Positions 53,378 through 62,603 of a stretch of DNA of 64,000 nucleotides are shown one piece after another (within the stretch, counting starts at the first letter, position 1; every line of letters begins with the position of its first letter). Origin of the DNA: Bacteroides pyogenes_A (GTDB taxonomy: Bacteria; Bacteroidota; Bacteroidia; Bacteroidales; Bacteroidaceae); assembly GCF_048595595.1 (NCBI RefSeq), contig NZ_CP184347.1, one strand, 5' to 3'. The translations under genes and the position numbers were made by a program. The notes under the pieces were generated by a model, which saw nothing but the letters and a program-made list of their open reading frames with translations, searched no databases and was not told the origin of the DNA.

Positions 53378-55057
53378 ATGTCCATGACACAGATGTTACG
53401 AATTTGCTGCAAAAATAATAATAATTATAAAGATTTCCCTATCGGAAGCTCACTTTTGGATATTTATCACGGTTTTAATCTTAATTTTCCTTATCAGGTG
53501 GTGAGCGCGAAGGTAAATAACCGTGCCGAAGGGCTCAAATTCAGAGTCTATAACAATAAGGATGTGGAGTTTCTCGATGTCAGAGATTCGTCGGGTATGC
53601 GTACCTACGTTCGCTCACTTTGCTTTGTGTTGTTCAAAGCCATCACCGAGATTTTTCCGCAGGGAAAGCTGTACGTGGAGCATCCGGTGTCGAAAGGGTA
53701 TTTTTGCAACCTGCGGATCGGCCGTCCCATCACGCCGGAAGATGTGAACAGCATTAAGAAGCGCATGCGTGAAATCGTAGAGGAAGATATTCCGTACCAC
53801 CGCATCGAATGCCAGACATCGGAGGCAGTGCGTGTCTTCGGCGAACGCGGAATGAAAGATAAGGTCAGGCTGCTCGAAACCTCCGGTTCGCTTTATACTT
53901 ATTATTATACATTGGGCGATACGGTCGATTATTACTATGGCAATTTGGTTCCGAGCACGGGCTATCTCAAGGTGTTCGATCTGGTAAATTATTACGACGG
54001 GCTGTTGTTACGCATCCCCAACAAAGAAAATCCGGAGATTCTGGAAGAGGTGGTGAAGCAAGAAAAGATGCTGGATGTCTTCAAAGAGTACCTGAACTGG
54101 AATTATATCATGGGGCTGAATAACGCCGGCGATGTGAATCTGGCATGCAAGAGAGGCTATGCCACCGATCTTATCAATGTGACGGAGGCTTTGCAGGAAA
54201 AAAAGATAGCCCAGATTGCGGATACCATTTTCCATAGAGGCGAGAACGGTAACCGGGTAAAGCTGGTGCTCATTTCAGGCCCGTCTTCTTCGGGTAAAAC
54301 AACATTCAGCAAAAGGCTTTCGATTCAGTTGATGGCGAACGGCCTGCGACCGTATTCCATTTCGCTCGACGACTACTTTGTAGAGCGTGAAGAGACGCCG
54401 TTGGACGAGAACGGAAACTATGATTACGAATCGCTTTACGCCCTCGACCTCGATCTGTTCAACAACCATCTGGGAGCTTTGCTCAGCGGTGAAGAAGTGC
54501 AACTGCCCCGTTTCAACTTTGCGTTGGGCAAGAAGGAATATACGGGCGATAAGCTGAAAATCGGAGAAAACACGATTCTGATTCTGGAGGGCATTCATGC
54601 GTTGAACCCTAAGCTGACAGCCCATATCGACGACCGGAAGAAATTTAAAATATATGTTTCGGCGCTGACTACCATTTCGCTCGACGATCACAACTGGATT
54701 CCTACCACAGACAACCGGTTGCTGCGCCGTATCATTCGCGATTTCAACTACCGGGGATATTCCGCCCGCGAAACCATTTCGCGCTGGCCCAGCGTGCGTG
54801 CCGGAGAGGATAAGTGGATATTCCCCTATCAGGAGAATGCCGATGTGATGTTCAATTCCGCTTTGCTTTTCGAGTTTGCCGTGTTGCGCCTCCATGCCGA
54901 ACCCATTTTGATGGGAGTTCCGCGCAATTGCCCCGAATACAGCGAGGCCTATCGGCTGCTGAAGTTTATCTCGTATTTCACTCCTGTGCGAGGCAAAGAA
55001 ATTCCGCCTACCTCATTGCTGCGTGAGTTTTTGGGAGGAAGCAGTTTTAAATATTAA
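53378..55057 (+). CDS. Nucleoside (uridine-like) kinase with TGS and ThrRS-like N-terminal domains
   Basis: The 559-residue protein has a TGS-like domain (about 1-70), a domain resembling the second additional domain of threonyl-tRNA synthetase (HPVSKGYFCNLRIGRPITPEDVNSIKKRM, about 105-190), and a C-terminal PRK/uridine kinase domain from about 290, with Walker A GPSSSGKTTFSKRL, LDDYFVEREETPLDENGNYDYESL and ILEGIHALNPKL. The fusion is common in Bacteroidetes and clostridia and is annotated as nucleoside kinase; the role of the front domains is not established. Its last 11 bp overlap the convergent gene. Confidence 0.92.
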   Translation: MSMTQMLRICCKNNNNYKDFPIGSSLLDIYHGFNLNFPYQVVSAKVNNRAEGLKFRVYNNKDVEFLDVRDSSGMRTYVRSLCFVLFKAITEIFPQGKLYVEHPVSKGYFCNLRIGRPITPEDVNSIKKRMREIVEEDIPYHRIECQTSEAVRVFGERGMKDKVRLLETSGSLYTYYYTLGDTVDYYYGNLVPSTGYLKVFDLVNYYDGLLLRIPNKENPEILEEVVKQEKMLDVFKEYLNWNYIMGLNNAGDVNLACKRGYATDLINVTEALQEKKIAQIADTIFHRGENGNRVKLVLISGPSSSGKTTFSKRLSIQLMANGLRPYSISLDDYFVEREETPLDENGNYDYESLYALDLDLFNNHLGALLSGEEVQLPRFNFALGKKEYTGDKLKIGENTILILEGIHALNPKLTAHIDDRKKFKIYVSALTTISLDDHNWIPTTDNRLLRRIIRDFNYRGYSARETISRWPSVRAGEDKWIFPYQENADVMFNSALLFEFAVLRLHAEPILMGVPRNCPEYSEAYRLLKFISYFTPVRGKEIPPTSLLREFLGGSSFKY

Positions 55058-55703
55058 TAATGGTGTAACGATACAGCTTTAAAACTTCGTCTATGGAATC
55101 GAAGTTTATGTTATTTTCTTCTATAAATGTTTTCAACAAGAGTCGTTTTTCTTTAGGAAAAATCTTTAGGAAACTTCTCTTGTTGTAAAATTGTTTGATT
55201 TTTCCTCCTATTCTCGCCTCATAAGTTTTATTTACCGTTGATACCGTTCCGTCATTAATTCGCACTCCTCCTATGATTCCTGTGCCGGCTATTGTTGAGT
55301 AGCTTTCTACTGAAGCGGTTTCAGTCGTTCCTCCATGCGAGATTTGGTGAGGTCTTTTTTTTATGTTGCCCGTATAAGAAACATAGAACTCCGGTTCGGC
55401 CTGAATGATTTCGGTCGCTTTTCCTGCTCTCATCAAAAAGGTTCTGTCATCTATCTGTATGACTGCAATCTGCTCTGCTTCGGAAAACTCTTTTTCTTTA
55501 CCGTCCGCCTTGTCGATAAATACGTATGAAGAAGTAGCCAGATTGTAATTGAGCGGAACTGAAAAATGTCTCCCGTCTTTGTATATGACACGAGCTTGCT
55601 GAAAACTCTTGAACAGGAATACGGAGCCTGCTGTACCGTTTTGTGCCGGGGCATTAAGGAAAAGGCAGAGACATCCGATGAGAGAAAATATGAATCGTTT
55701 CAT
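55047..55703 (-). CDS. Exported protein of unknown function
   Basis: The 218-residue protein has a signal peptide (MKRFIFSLIGCLCLFLNAPAQ) and no cysteine lipobox, so it is probably periplasmic or outer-membrane associated. The mature part shows alternating strands (KDGRHFSVPLNYNLATSSYVFIDKADGKEKEFSEAEQIAVIQIDDRTFLM) and a basic C-terminal region. I do not recognise a family. It is convergent with the nucleoside kinase gene and separated from the SusCD operon by a terminator, so it is probably its own transcript. Confidence 0.75.
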   Translation of the reverse strand: MKRFIFSLIGCLCLFLNAPAQNGTAGSVFLFKSFQQARVIYKDGRHFSVPLNYNLATSSYVFIDKADGKEKEFSEAEQIAVIQIDDRTFLMRAGKATEIIQAEPEFYVSYTGNIKKRPHQISHGGTTETASVESYSTIAGTGIIGGVRINDGTVSTVNKTYEARIGGKIKQFYNKRSFLKIFPKEKRLLLKTFIEENNINFDSIDEVLKLYRYTIINI

Positions 55704-55740
55704 TATAAATATATTTGTCCGGTTAAGGATAAAGTGATAT

Positions 55741-55799
55741 AAAAGGAGGTGTCGAGTTGTGAAAACACTTTTTCAAAACGCCGTCACCTCCTCTTTTTT
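55741..55799 (-). terminator. Terminator of the SusCD operon
   Basis: GGAGGTG (55745-55751) pairs with CACCTCC (55785-55791), with T-rich runs on both sides (TTTTATAT on the minus strand), so it could act in both directions. It lies 19 bp behind the last gene of the SusC/SusD operon. Confidence 0.6.
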
Positions 55800-55817
55800 T
55801 AGAACGTATAAGACTAA

Positions 55818-56555
55818 TTATTTGCCCGGATAAAATATTATGCGTACTTCATACAAGCGCTTATATTGTTCGACACCTGCCGGACGAAAGCAAATGTTTT
55901 TCACCAGATACCGGTGAGGGACAGAATAGTCTCCCGGTTGGCCTAATTTCGGAGCATCTCCTACTCGCTCGACCACGCAGTTGAACGGAGAAACCAAATA
56001 GAACTCTCCTATGATCTCATTTTTTCTGACAGGAAGTTTGACTTTCTCTGAGCGATTGTCCTTGGGATCTACCAAAGTGAAATCGCCCGAGAACTTACTG
56101 CCGTCGAACAGATATCCTTTGTTAGGGGTTGAGTATGTTGCGTGGTCGTTAACCAAAATTGTCAACACATGCAATTTGCCTTCAGGTGCGTCTGCTAAAT
56201 CTTCAACGGTCATGGGTTTTATTTCAAATGTTTCTCCTGCTTTTACCAAAGCTCCGTTGCTTAGCGTTACATCTGCTCCCGTTTCATTTTTCCACTTTCC
56301 CGTTTGGGTAGATCCGATCAATCGTGTGTCCAAGTAGTTGTCAACCCATTTATTCCAATTGACTGCGTATATTTTATTTTCAAACAACTCTCTGGATCTA
56401 ACAGCAAAATTGCTGACACCAACCTCCGAATAAGCTGATTCGGGCGCTTCTTCGTAAGTCAAATCCGCTTCGCAGCCCGTAAAAGTCAAGAGTCCGCATA
56501 TAAGGGAAATTCCGACATATCTTTTGGTAAATAATTTATTTATCATAGTTGTCAT
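55818..56555 (-). CDS. SusE-position lipoprotein of the SusCD operon
   Basis: The 245-residue protein has a lipoprotein signal with lipobox (LICGLLTFTGC, then EADLTYEEAPE; acidic residues after the Cys favour surface export). It is beta-rich and has no named domain that I recognise. It starts 9 bp behind the SusD gene and ends the operon before a terminator. In such operons the third gene usually encodes a surface lipoprotein that helps bind the substrate; whether this one does is inference from position. Confidence 0.75.
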   Translation of the reverse strand: MTTMINKLFTKRYVGISLICGLLTFTGCEADLTYEEAPESAYSEVGVSNFAVRSRELFENKIYAVNWNKWVDNYLDTRLIGSTQTGKWKNETGADVTLSNGALVKAGETFEIKPMTVEDLADAPEGKLHVLTILVNDHATYSTPNKGYLFDGSKFSGDFTLVDPKDNRSEKVKLPVRKNEIIGEFYLVSPFNCVVERVGDAPKLGQPGDYSVPHRYLVKNICFRPAGVEQYKRLYEVRIIFYPGK

Positions 56556-56564
56556 TTTTTTTTG

Positions 56565-58553
56565 TTAGTTGTTGTAATTATAATCTTTCCATCCCGGGTT
56601 CTGCTGCAACTGTTTATAATCTTTAAGCGTTGTTGCAGAGAAGGGAACAAAATAGAATCTTGCATTGTCAAACTTCCTTGTGTAGTATGAATAGGGCATG
56701 ACGAAAGTTTCAAACTTCGGAGTGAAATAGCCTTGTTCACCCGGTTCTACCGGATATCCTTTTTCTTCTACTTTTTCACTTTCGATGCCTTTTCTGAATA
56801 TCCACAGTCCTCTGGAAGGCGTATTCAATTCGTCGATGGTTGTTTTTCCTTCAGATTCTCCCCATCTTAACAAGTCGAAATAGCGGAATCCGGGACATTC
56901 GAAAGCAAATTCCAAGCGACGTTGAAGTTTCATTTCTTCCCATAAGTCATTCCCGTCATAGTCTGAGAGTCCGGCACGTCGCCGTATCTCGTTGATATAC
57001 CCTTTGGCATCGGCTTTATTCAGTTTGATCCCGGCTTCGGCGCAATTCAACAGGACTTCGGCATAGCGGATGTTGAAGTAGCAAGTTTGACGCTGGGTAT
57101 TGCGATCGAACTTACCGTCATCATTATATTTGTCGAAGTGGGAATATTTTCTGGAGTAATAGCCTGTGATAGTTTGCGCAGAGCCTCTGTTGATGGGTGC
57201 GGAGCTCATTTTATCCAGATATTTGTACCCCGTGTGTAGAGCGCTGTATTTCAGCGAAACCACCGGATTGGTGTTGTCTATCCATGTTTGGATTATGTAG
57301 CGGTTGTCGTTTGTTTCCGGTCCCATATAAGCGCCGTCGTAGGTGATTGTTGCATAGAATCGTTTATCGCGATTCTTGAAAATGTTGCGGTAATCGGCGC
57401 TTTCTCCTGAGATTTCTCCTTCGGCATTTTGCTTTATTTTCATTTCTTGGGCTTGTGAAGTTTCCCACCATTTTTTCCACTTGCCGTCCTTTTCGTCCTT
57501 TTGCAGGTAGCAATCCACCAAGTCCTGAGTGGGGAATAATCCGGAGCGAAATTCCCACGAGTGGGTTTTCTCTTTTGTACTTCCGTAATATAAATCGTCA
57601 GGCCCGTTTTTGGCTGTCGGGTTGAACCCTCCGCGCTGGTTTTCTTTGAACATTACAGGCCAGATGGCTTCTTTGCTGGTATGTGCTGTCTGGCTGGTAA
57701 ATAAGTTTTCGTAGTTAGCCTCCAAACTGTATTTGCCTATCAAATCTTTGGCTGCATCATAAGCGGTCTGGTAATATCCATCGGCTTTTTTCTCAAACTT
57801 GAACAGCCCATTTTCGTCATCCGTATACAGCCCCTTTGCCGAAGCCTCCGCTGCATTCGCCGCATATAAGGCGACGCGCGAAATGAATGCCCGGGCCACG
57901 TTCCTGTTCACCATGCCTGTGGAAGTTCCTCCTTTATACGCGTCAAAATATTCGATCGATTTTTTCAGGTCGGCAAGTATATGATCGAAAAGAGCTTCGC
58001 GTTTGATTTGCGGGAGATAGGTGTCGTCTGTAATTTTCAGCGCTCTGTCCACATATGGTACGGTTCCCCAGAATTTTTCCATATCGAAATAAACGAAAGC
58101 ACGGAAAAAATAACATTCTCCCAATAGCTGATTCTTCAAGTTTTCAGGCAAGGCTGCTGAAGAGCTTATTTTCTCAATCCCCAGATTTATGTTATAAATA
58201 TATTTGTAAGCAGCTGTCCATGGAGCTGAGAAAACTGAAATTCCTGAGTTTTCATCATAGAGTCGCTTGGTGAAGTTCTCTTGCCGGTATGTGTTCCAAT
58301 CCTGCTCGTAGTTTCCCTGACAATTGTCTGACCATTGTTCGGATTGGAACGTATCGCCGGCTCCGGTGGGAGTGAAGAAGTAGAAATCGTTTACGTAAGA
58401 GCGGGCGAGTTCGGCGTTCAGCCAGAAGCGCTCTTCGTCCACTTTGTTAGTGGGCTCTATGCCCAACGGGTCGCAGGCCGTAATGATGCCCATCAGAAAT
58501 GAACCGTATAGTCCGGCAACTAAAATTTTCTTTATATTTATCTTATTTTTCAT
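56565..58553 (-). CDS. SusD/RagB family nutrient-binding lipoprotein
   Basis: The 662-residue protein has a lipoprotein signal (MGIITAC, then DPLGIEPTNKVDEERFW) and the SusD helical TPR-type fold, with DPLGI...FW and the C-terminal RRLEFAFECPGFRYFDLLRWGE, the RagB/SusD hallmark. It forms the lid on the SusC channel at the cell surface. At 662 residues it is at the long end of the family (usually 500-600). The gene follows susC by 10 bp. No glycoside hydrolase, protease or ECF sigma/anti-sigma pair is within the window, so the substrate is unknown. Confidence 0.92.
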   Translation of the reverse strand: MKNKINIKKILVAGLYGSFLMGIITACDPLGIEPTNKVDEERFWLNAELARSYVNDFYFFTPTGAGDTFQSEQWSDNCQGNYEQDWNTYRQENFTKRLYDENSGISVFSAPWTAAYKYIYNINLGIEKISSSAALPENLKNQLLGECYFFRAFVYFDMEKFWGTVPYVDRALKITDDTYLPQIKREALFDHILADLKKSIEYFDAYKGGTSTGMVNRNVARAFISRVALYAANAAEASAKGLYTDDENGLFKFEKKADGYYQTAYDAAKDLIGKYSLEANYENLFTSQTAHTSKEAIWPVMFKENQRGGFNPTAKNGPDDLYYGSTKEKTHSWEFRSGLFPTQDLVDCYLQKDEKDGKWKKWWETSQAQEMKIKQNAEGEISGESADYRNIFKNRDKRFYATITYDGAYMGPETNDNRYIIQTWIDNTNPVVSLKYSALHTGYKYLDKMSSAPINRGSAQTITGYYSRKYSHFDKYNDDGKFDRNTQRQTCYFNIRYAEVLLNCAEAGIKLNKADAKGYINEIRRRAGLSDYDGNDLWEEMKLQRRLEFAFECPGFRYFDLLRWGESEGKTTIDELNTPSRGLWIFRKGIESEKVEEKGYPVEPGEQGYFTPKFETFVMPYSYYTRKFDNARFYFVPFSATTLKDYKQLQQNPGWKDYNYNN

Positions 58554-58563
58554 GTCAGTATGT

Positions 58564-61500
58564 TTATAAAGTTACAGTGATGCCTAAAGTATATGAACGC
58601 TGTGTTGGGTAGCTTCCCAATGTTCCGTTGGTAGCCCAGATGGAAGAACCGGTGGTGATGAATTCCGGATCTTGCAATCCTTTCAGCGGATATGATTTCT
58701 TTGTCCATGTAAAAGCGTTGGTTACCACAAAGCTAAGATCTAATCCTTGAATGAATCTTGCTTTCCTTAGCAGATATCTCTTCATGTCGTAGCGCAGGCT
58801 GATGTTCTTTAGCTTCAGGTAAGAAGCGTCGAATGCCCAAATATCGATATACCAGTATCCGAATCCGTTTCCTTCGGGCATAGGGGCCGGAATGGCTGCG
58901 TTCACGTCAGGATTGCTTGGAGTATATGCGTTTTGGAACGCATATTGTCCGTAGTTCCACATATATGACTGCTGGCTGCGCAGAGGTGAGGGCATGGCTC
59001 CCGATACATTGGTCGCACCTTGGAAGAACAGTTCGAGATCAAATCCTTGCCAATTGGCGCCCAAAGTCACTCCGTATTGGGTCAGAGGTGTCATGCCGGG
59101 ATTGCTGAATGTCTTATAGTCGTTCATGGCACGTCCGTCTCCATTCAAGTCGTCGAGTATAGGGGTACCTAATGCTATATTGCGGTCGGTGCGCAAAACC
59201 CCGTTATACATTTCCTGCCAACTGCCGTATAGCCCTTTGGTTCCTACTCCCAAAGGATAAACCGGATGCATCCAACGTTTACCGATGTAATCAAATGTCG
59301 GTGACCAGTAGTCGGTGCTGGTATTGGTGTGTCGGGTCACTCGCTCATCCCAATATGAATAGTTCAACCCAATCCGGTATCCCACTTTGCCGATTTTGTC
59401 CTGCCAATTCAATGACAGTTCGAATCCCCCTTTCCGTGAGGTTGTGTAGGGTGCGTTTATTTTAGGCACATTAGGCATACCCAAGATGTCTGCCCGGATC
59501 ATGTCATCGGTCATGTTCATTGCATCGCCCTTGTTTAAATATAGGAAGGTGTCGAAAGAACCGGACAGACGGTTGTTTGCTAATCCGAAGTCCAACCCGA
59601 CTCCGAGCTGCTTGCTGCTCGACCATTTCAAATCGTTGGCTATACTGGATACGTACCAGCCTACGTTGGGAGTCATGTTATCTCCGAATAATACGCGATT
59701 ATCTCTTTGAGAATACTGCGTAAGGAAAGAGAAAGGAGCTCCTACTTCATTTCCTACCAATCCGAATCCTCCGCGCAGCTTCAGCATGTTTACAATATTC
59801 GGGCTCACCATAGCTTTGAACCAAGATTCTTCGGAAGCAACCCATCCCAAAGAAAAGGCTTGGAAATATCCCCAGCGCTTGTTCGGGCTGTAGCTTAGCG
59901 AACCGTTATAGTTGGCGCTGTATTGGAACAAATATTTATTGGCATAATCGTAGGTGACACGTCCGATGTATGAGGCAGATCCCCATTCGGTAGAGTTTCC
60001 TCCGTTGGATACCATTTCGGCTCCAAGGTCGATTTGTGGAGCCAGTGTGGTGGGATACCCTTTCTTCTCGGCCGAAGTCCAGTTCGTTTTCCGGATCTGG
60101 CTTTGATAGTTGCCCATTACCGATAGATTGTGCTTGCCGATGGAACGCGAATAATCCAATTGGAAGATACCGGTTGCCAGCTTGTACTTATCCCATCGCT
60201 GGTGCATTTTGGCATTGACGGCGTTGTATGACGCAGGTGCCGAAGCATAAGGGGTGTCGTATACATTCTCTTGGTCGTGGTCGAATTTTCGCCTGGTCTG
60301 GTAAGACGTGGTAAAGTTTACACTTGCCGTAGCCGACAATCCTTCTATCCAAGGTAAATTCCATTTCAACGCGCTGTTCATTTGAAACCGGTATGCTTCC
60401 GTATCGTCGAATCCTGTTTTCAATAACGCGTCTACCGATCCTTTTTTCGGAAGCCCCGTACTCCATTGTGCAGGTCTCTTGGGCATCCAGTCTCCATACA
60501 TTGCATTGTTGAAAACCTGTTCTCCGATGGCAGGCCTTTTTTGAGTACTCGTATTGCCATTCAGATTCATGGTGAATTTCAGGCTTTTGTCTTTCAGCAG
60601 GTAAGCGTCTGTATTGAGCACAAAATTGATTTGTTCGTAGGTATAGTTGCTACTGATACCCTGATGATCCATATATCCGAGGCTTGAATAATACTTCAGT
60701 CGTTCGCTGCCTCCCCGCAGGCTTACGTTGGTCTGATACATAGGCTGTGTGTGGTCGAACATCTTCCAAGGATCGTAGGAAGAATAGTAGTCCTGAATAT
60801 TTCCTCCTTCTGTTTTGAATGGATTGAACAAGTCGTTGATATCGTTTATCGAATATTGCATGTTGTATTTTTCATTCACCATGCCTCGTATTTCTTCGCG
60901 GTTGTATCCTTTTTGCCAAAGGTCGCCCATGTAGTATTTGGATAATTCGATGTTATTGAATGTCGGGCTTTCCTGATATGCTGCAAATGCTACCTCATTG
61001 CGCAACTGTGCATATTCGTAGGAGCTTAGTCCTTTTGCCCGGTAGGCGGGAGTCATGATGGAAAGTTTCTGGTTCACTGTGATGGTAGGATTGCCATCCT
61101 GACCGCGTTTGGTAGAAATCACTACTACTCCGTTCGCTGCTCTGGGCCCATATACGGCGGTGGCCGAAGCATCCTTCAATATTGACATGGATGCAATATC
61201 GTCCGGACGCAAACGGTTGAAAAAAGCGTTACCCTGATCAGGCTCCATTACCACATCATCGATTACATACAGGATATTCGCACCACCGCGAATCCATATC
61301 TGGACATTTTCGCCCGGAGCACCCGAACTCTGCTGGGTGATGACGCCTGTAACGCGTCCGCCGAGTCCTTCGGAGATTGATATTACAGGCAGCTTGGCAA
61401 GTTCTGTTACCTTCACCACAGATGCTGAGGCTGTCATGGTTTTGGCCTTCTGAACACCGCCGTATCCCGTTACCACTACTTCGCCCAAGGTCTGCGATTC

Positions 61501-61850
61501 CTCCTGAAGCAAGAAGTTCAGCGTCTGTTCGCCGTTGTATTTGACGTTTAAAGTGGTATAGCCTATATAGGAAACTTCGATAATGTCTCCTATTTTTACC
61601 CCTGTCAGGACGTAAGCACCTTCTAAGTTGCTTATTACACCTTTCTGCGTGCCTTTTACAACGACGGAAGCTCCTATGATGGCTCCCGCCTGATCGCTTA
61701 CGACACCTTTTACGGTGTGTAGTTGCTGCTGTGCATGTTTTTCGGTTGAATTTGTGGCGTAAGTATTTGACATACAGTCAAATACCCCCCCCCCCATGTC
61801 AATAAATAGGCGGAGATGAAGAACGCCTTTAAAATCGTGTTTTTTCTCAT
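58564..61850 (-). pseudogene. SusC/RagA family TonB-dependent transporter, phase-OFF by a poly-G tract
   Basis: The 1,077-codon frame from 61797 holds a carboxypeptidase-regulatory-like domain (about VKGVVSDQAGAIIGASVVVKG), the SusC box GEVVVTGYGGVQKAKTM, a plug (GLGGRVTGVITQQ, IRGGANILYVIDDVVM) and a long barrel to the C terminus. The signal peptide lies in another frame: from the ATG at 61850 it reads MRKNTILKAFFISAYLLTW and runs into 11 G (61785-61795), after which the frame is wrong and stops about 25 codons later. Nine or 12 G would fuse both parts. The ATG at 61850 is 34 bases behind a -7 box (61884-61891). As written, a full transporter is not made. I class it as a phase-variable gene rather than a dead one. 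Confidence 0.85.
61785..61795 (-). repeat. Poly-G (11) tract in the SusC signal-peptide codons
   Basis: Eleven C on the plus strand, so eleven G on the coding strand, at about codon 19-22 of the SusC gene. Length modulo 3 decides the frame: n = 9 or 12 joins the signal peptide to the mature protein, n = 10 or 11 does not. Confidence 0.9.
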
Positions 61851-61883
61851 AAGTTATTTTGAATTTAATTTAACTATTCGGGG

Positions 61884-61891
61884 CAAATATA
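61884..61891 (-). promoter_or_regulatory. SusC operon promoter -7 box
   Basis: The minus strand reads TATATTTG, a perfect consensus match, 34 bases before the ATG at 61850. It supports that ATG rather than the internal one at 61797. Confidence 0.7.
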
Positions 61892-62024
61892 GAAAGAAAA
61901 AGAATAAAAACCTATAAATTGTGTTTTTATTTGTTTTTCGCTTTCTTGTGTATTTTTCTGATATGCCGGCCTCTTTTTCCCCAATCCGCCGAGTATATAT
62001 GCCCGGTGTGCTGTCTATATATAC

Positions 62025-62130
62025 TCACCGCGGTAGCTATATATATACAGCGCGGTAGCCATATATACCCACCGTGGTAGCCATATATGCTTATCACGGT
62101 GGCCATATATGTTTATCGGGGTATCCCTGT
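62025..62130. repeat. Tandem array with a 22-bp period upstream of the SusC operon
   Basis: The core CGGTAGCCATATAT or a close variant starts at 62031, 62053, 62075 (TGGTAGCC), 62097 (CGGTGGCC) and a decayed form near 62119, an exact 22-bp register. It lies about 140-240 bp upstream of the SusC -7 box and may be an operator array. No gene is present between 61851 and 62604. Confidence 0.75.
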
Positions 62131-62294
62131 GTATATACAGCGCGCGGCATATACTTTTCCCGGAGTCCGGATTGTCCGTATTTTTAACCAATTTCTCCGT
62201 CGCCGCACTTTCACTTGTAGGGGAATTAATGTAACAATTAAGCCCGAAAATGTTACATCAGGTACACATAGCATAGCACAGCATAGCATAGCAC

Positions 62295-62334
62295 AAAAAA
62301 AACTCCTCCTTTTTCCTCCTCCGGAAAAAGGAGG
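62295..62334 (-). terminator. Terminator of the aminopeptidase P gene
   Basis: A perfect 12-bp stem (CCTCCTTTTTCC, 62305-62316; GGAAAAAGGAGG, 62323-62334) is followed on the minus strand by GAG and a run of eight T. It is 270 bp beyond the gene's stop codon. Short CATAG/CACAG repeats lie next to it (62266-62294). Confidence 0.8.
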
Positions 62335-62603
62335 GTGAGGAGGGAGAGGAGGAGGTTAATAATTTGATTAAGAATAACGGGAAGAAAACGGGGGATAAAG
62401 TGCAAAGTATCGGTTATATTTGCATCGTCAATCAACGTAATGAGCCGGATATGAATATGCAAAACAGAAACACGAACACCAACGCAAACGAAAACACCAC
62501 TCTGCAATGCAGCAGCTTTTCCCCTGTGCAGGCCTGCGGGCAAGGGCGGATGCCCGATGGACGCCGCCCGTCTGCACCGATGCCCTGCTGTGCATGGCGC
62601 CCT

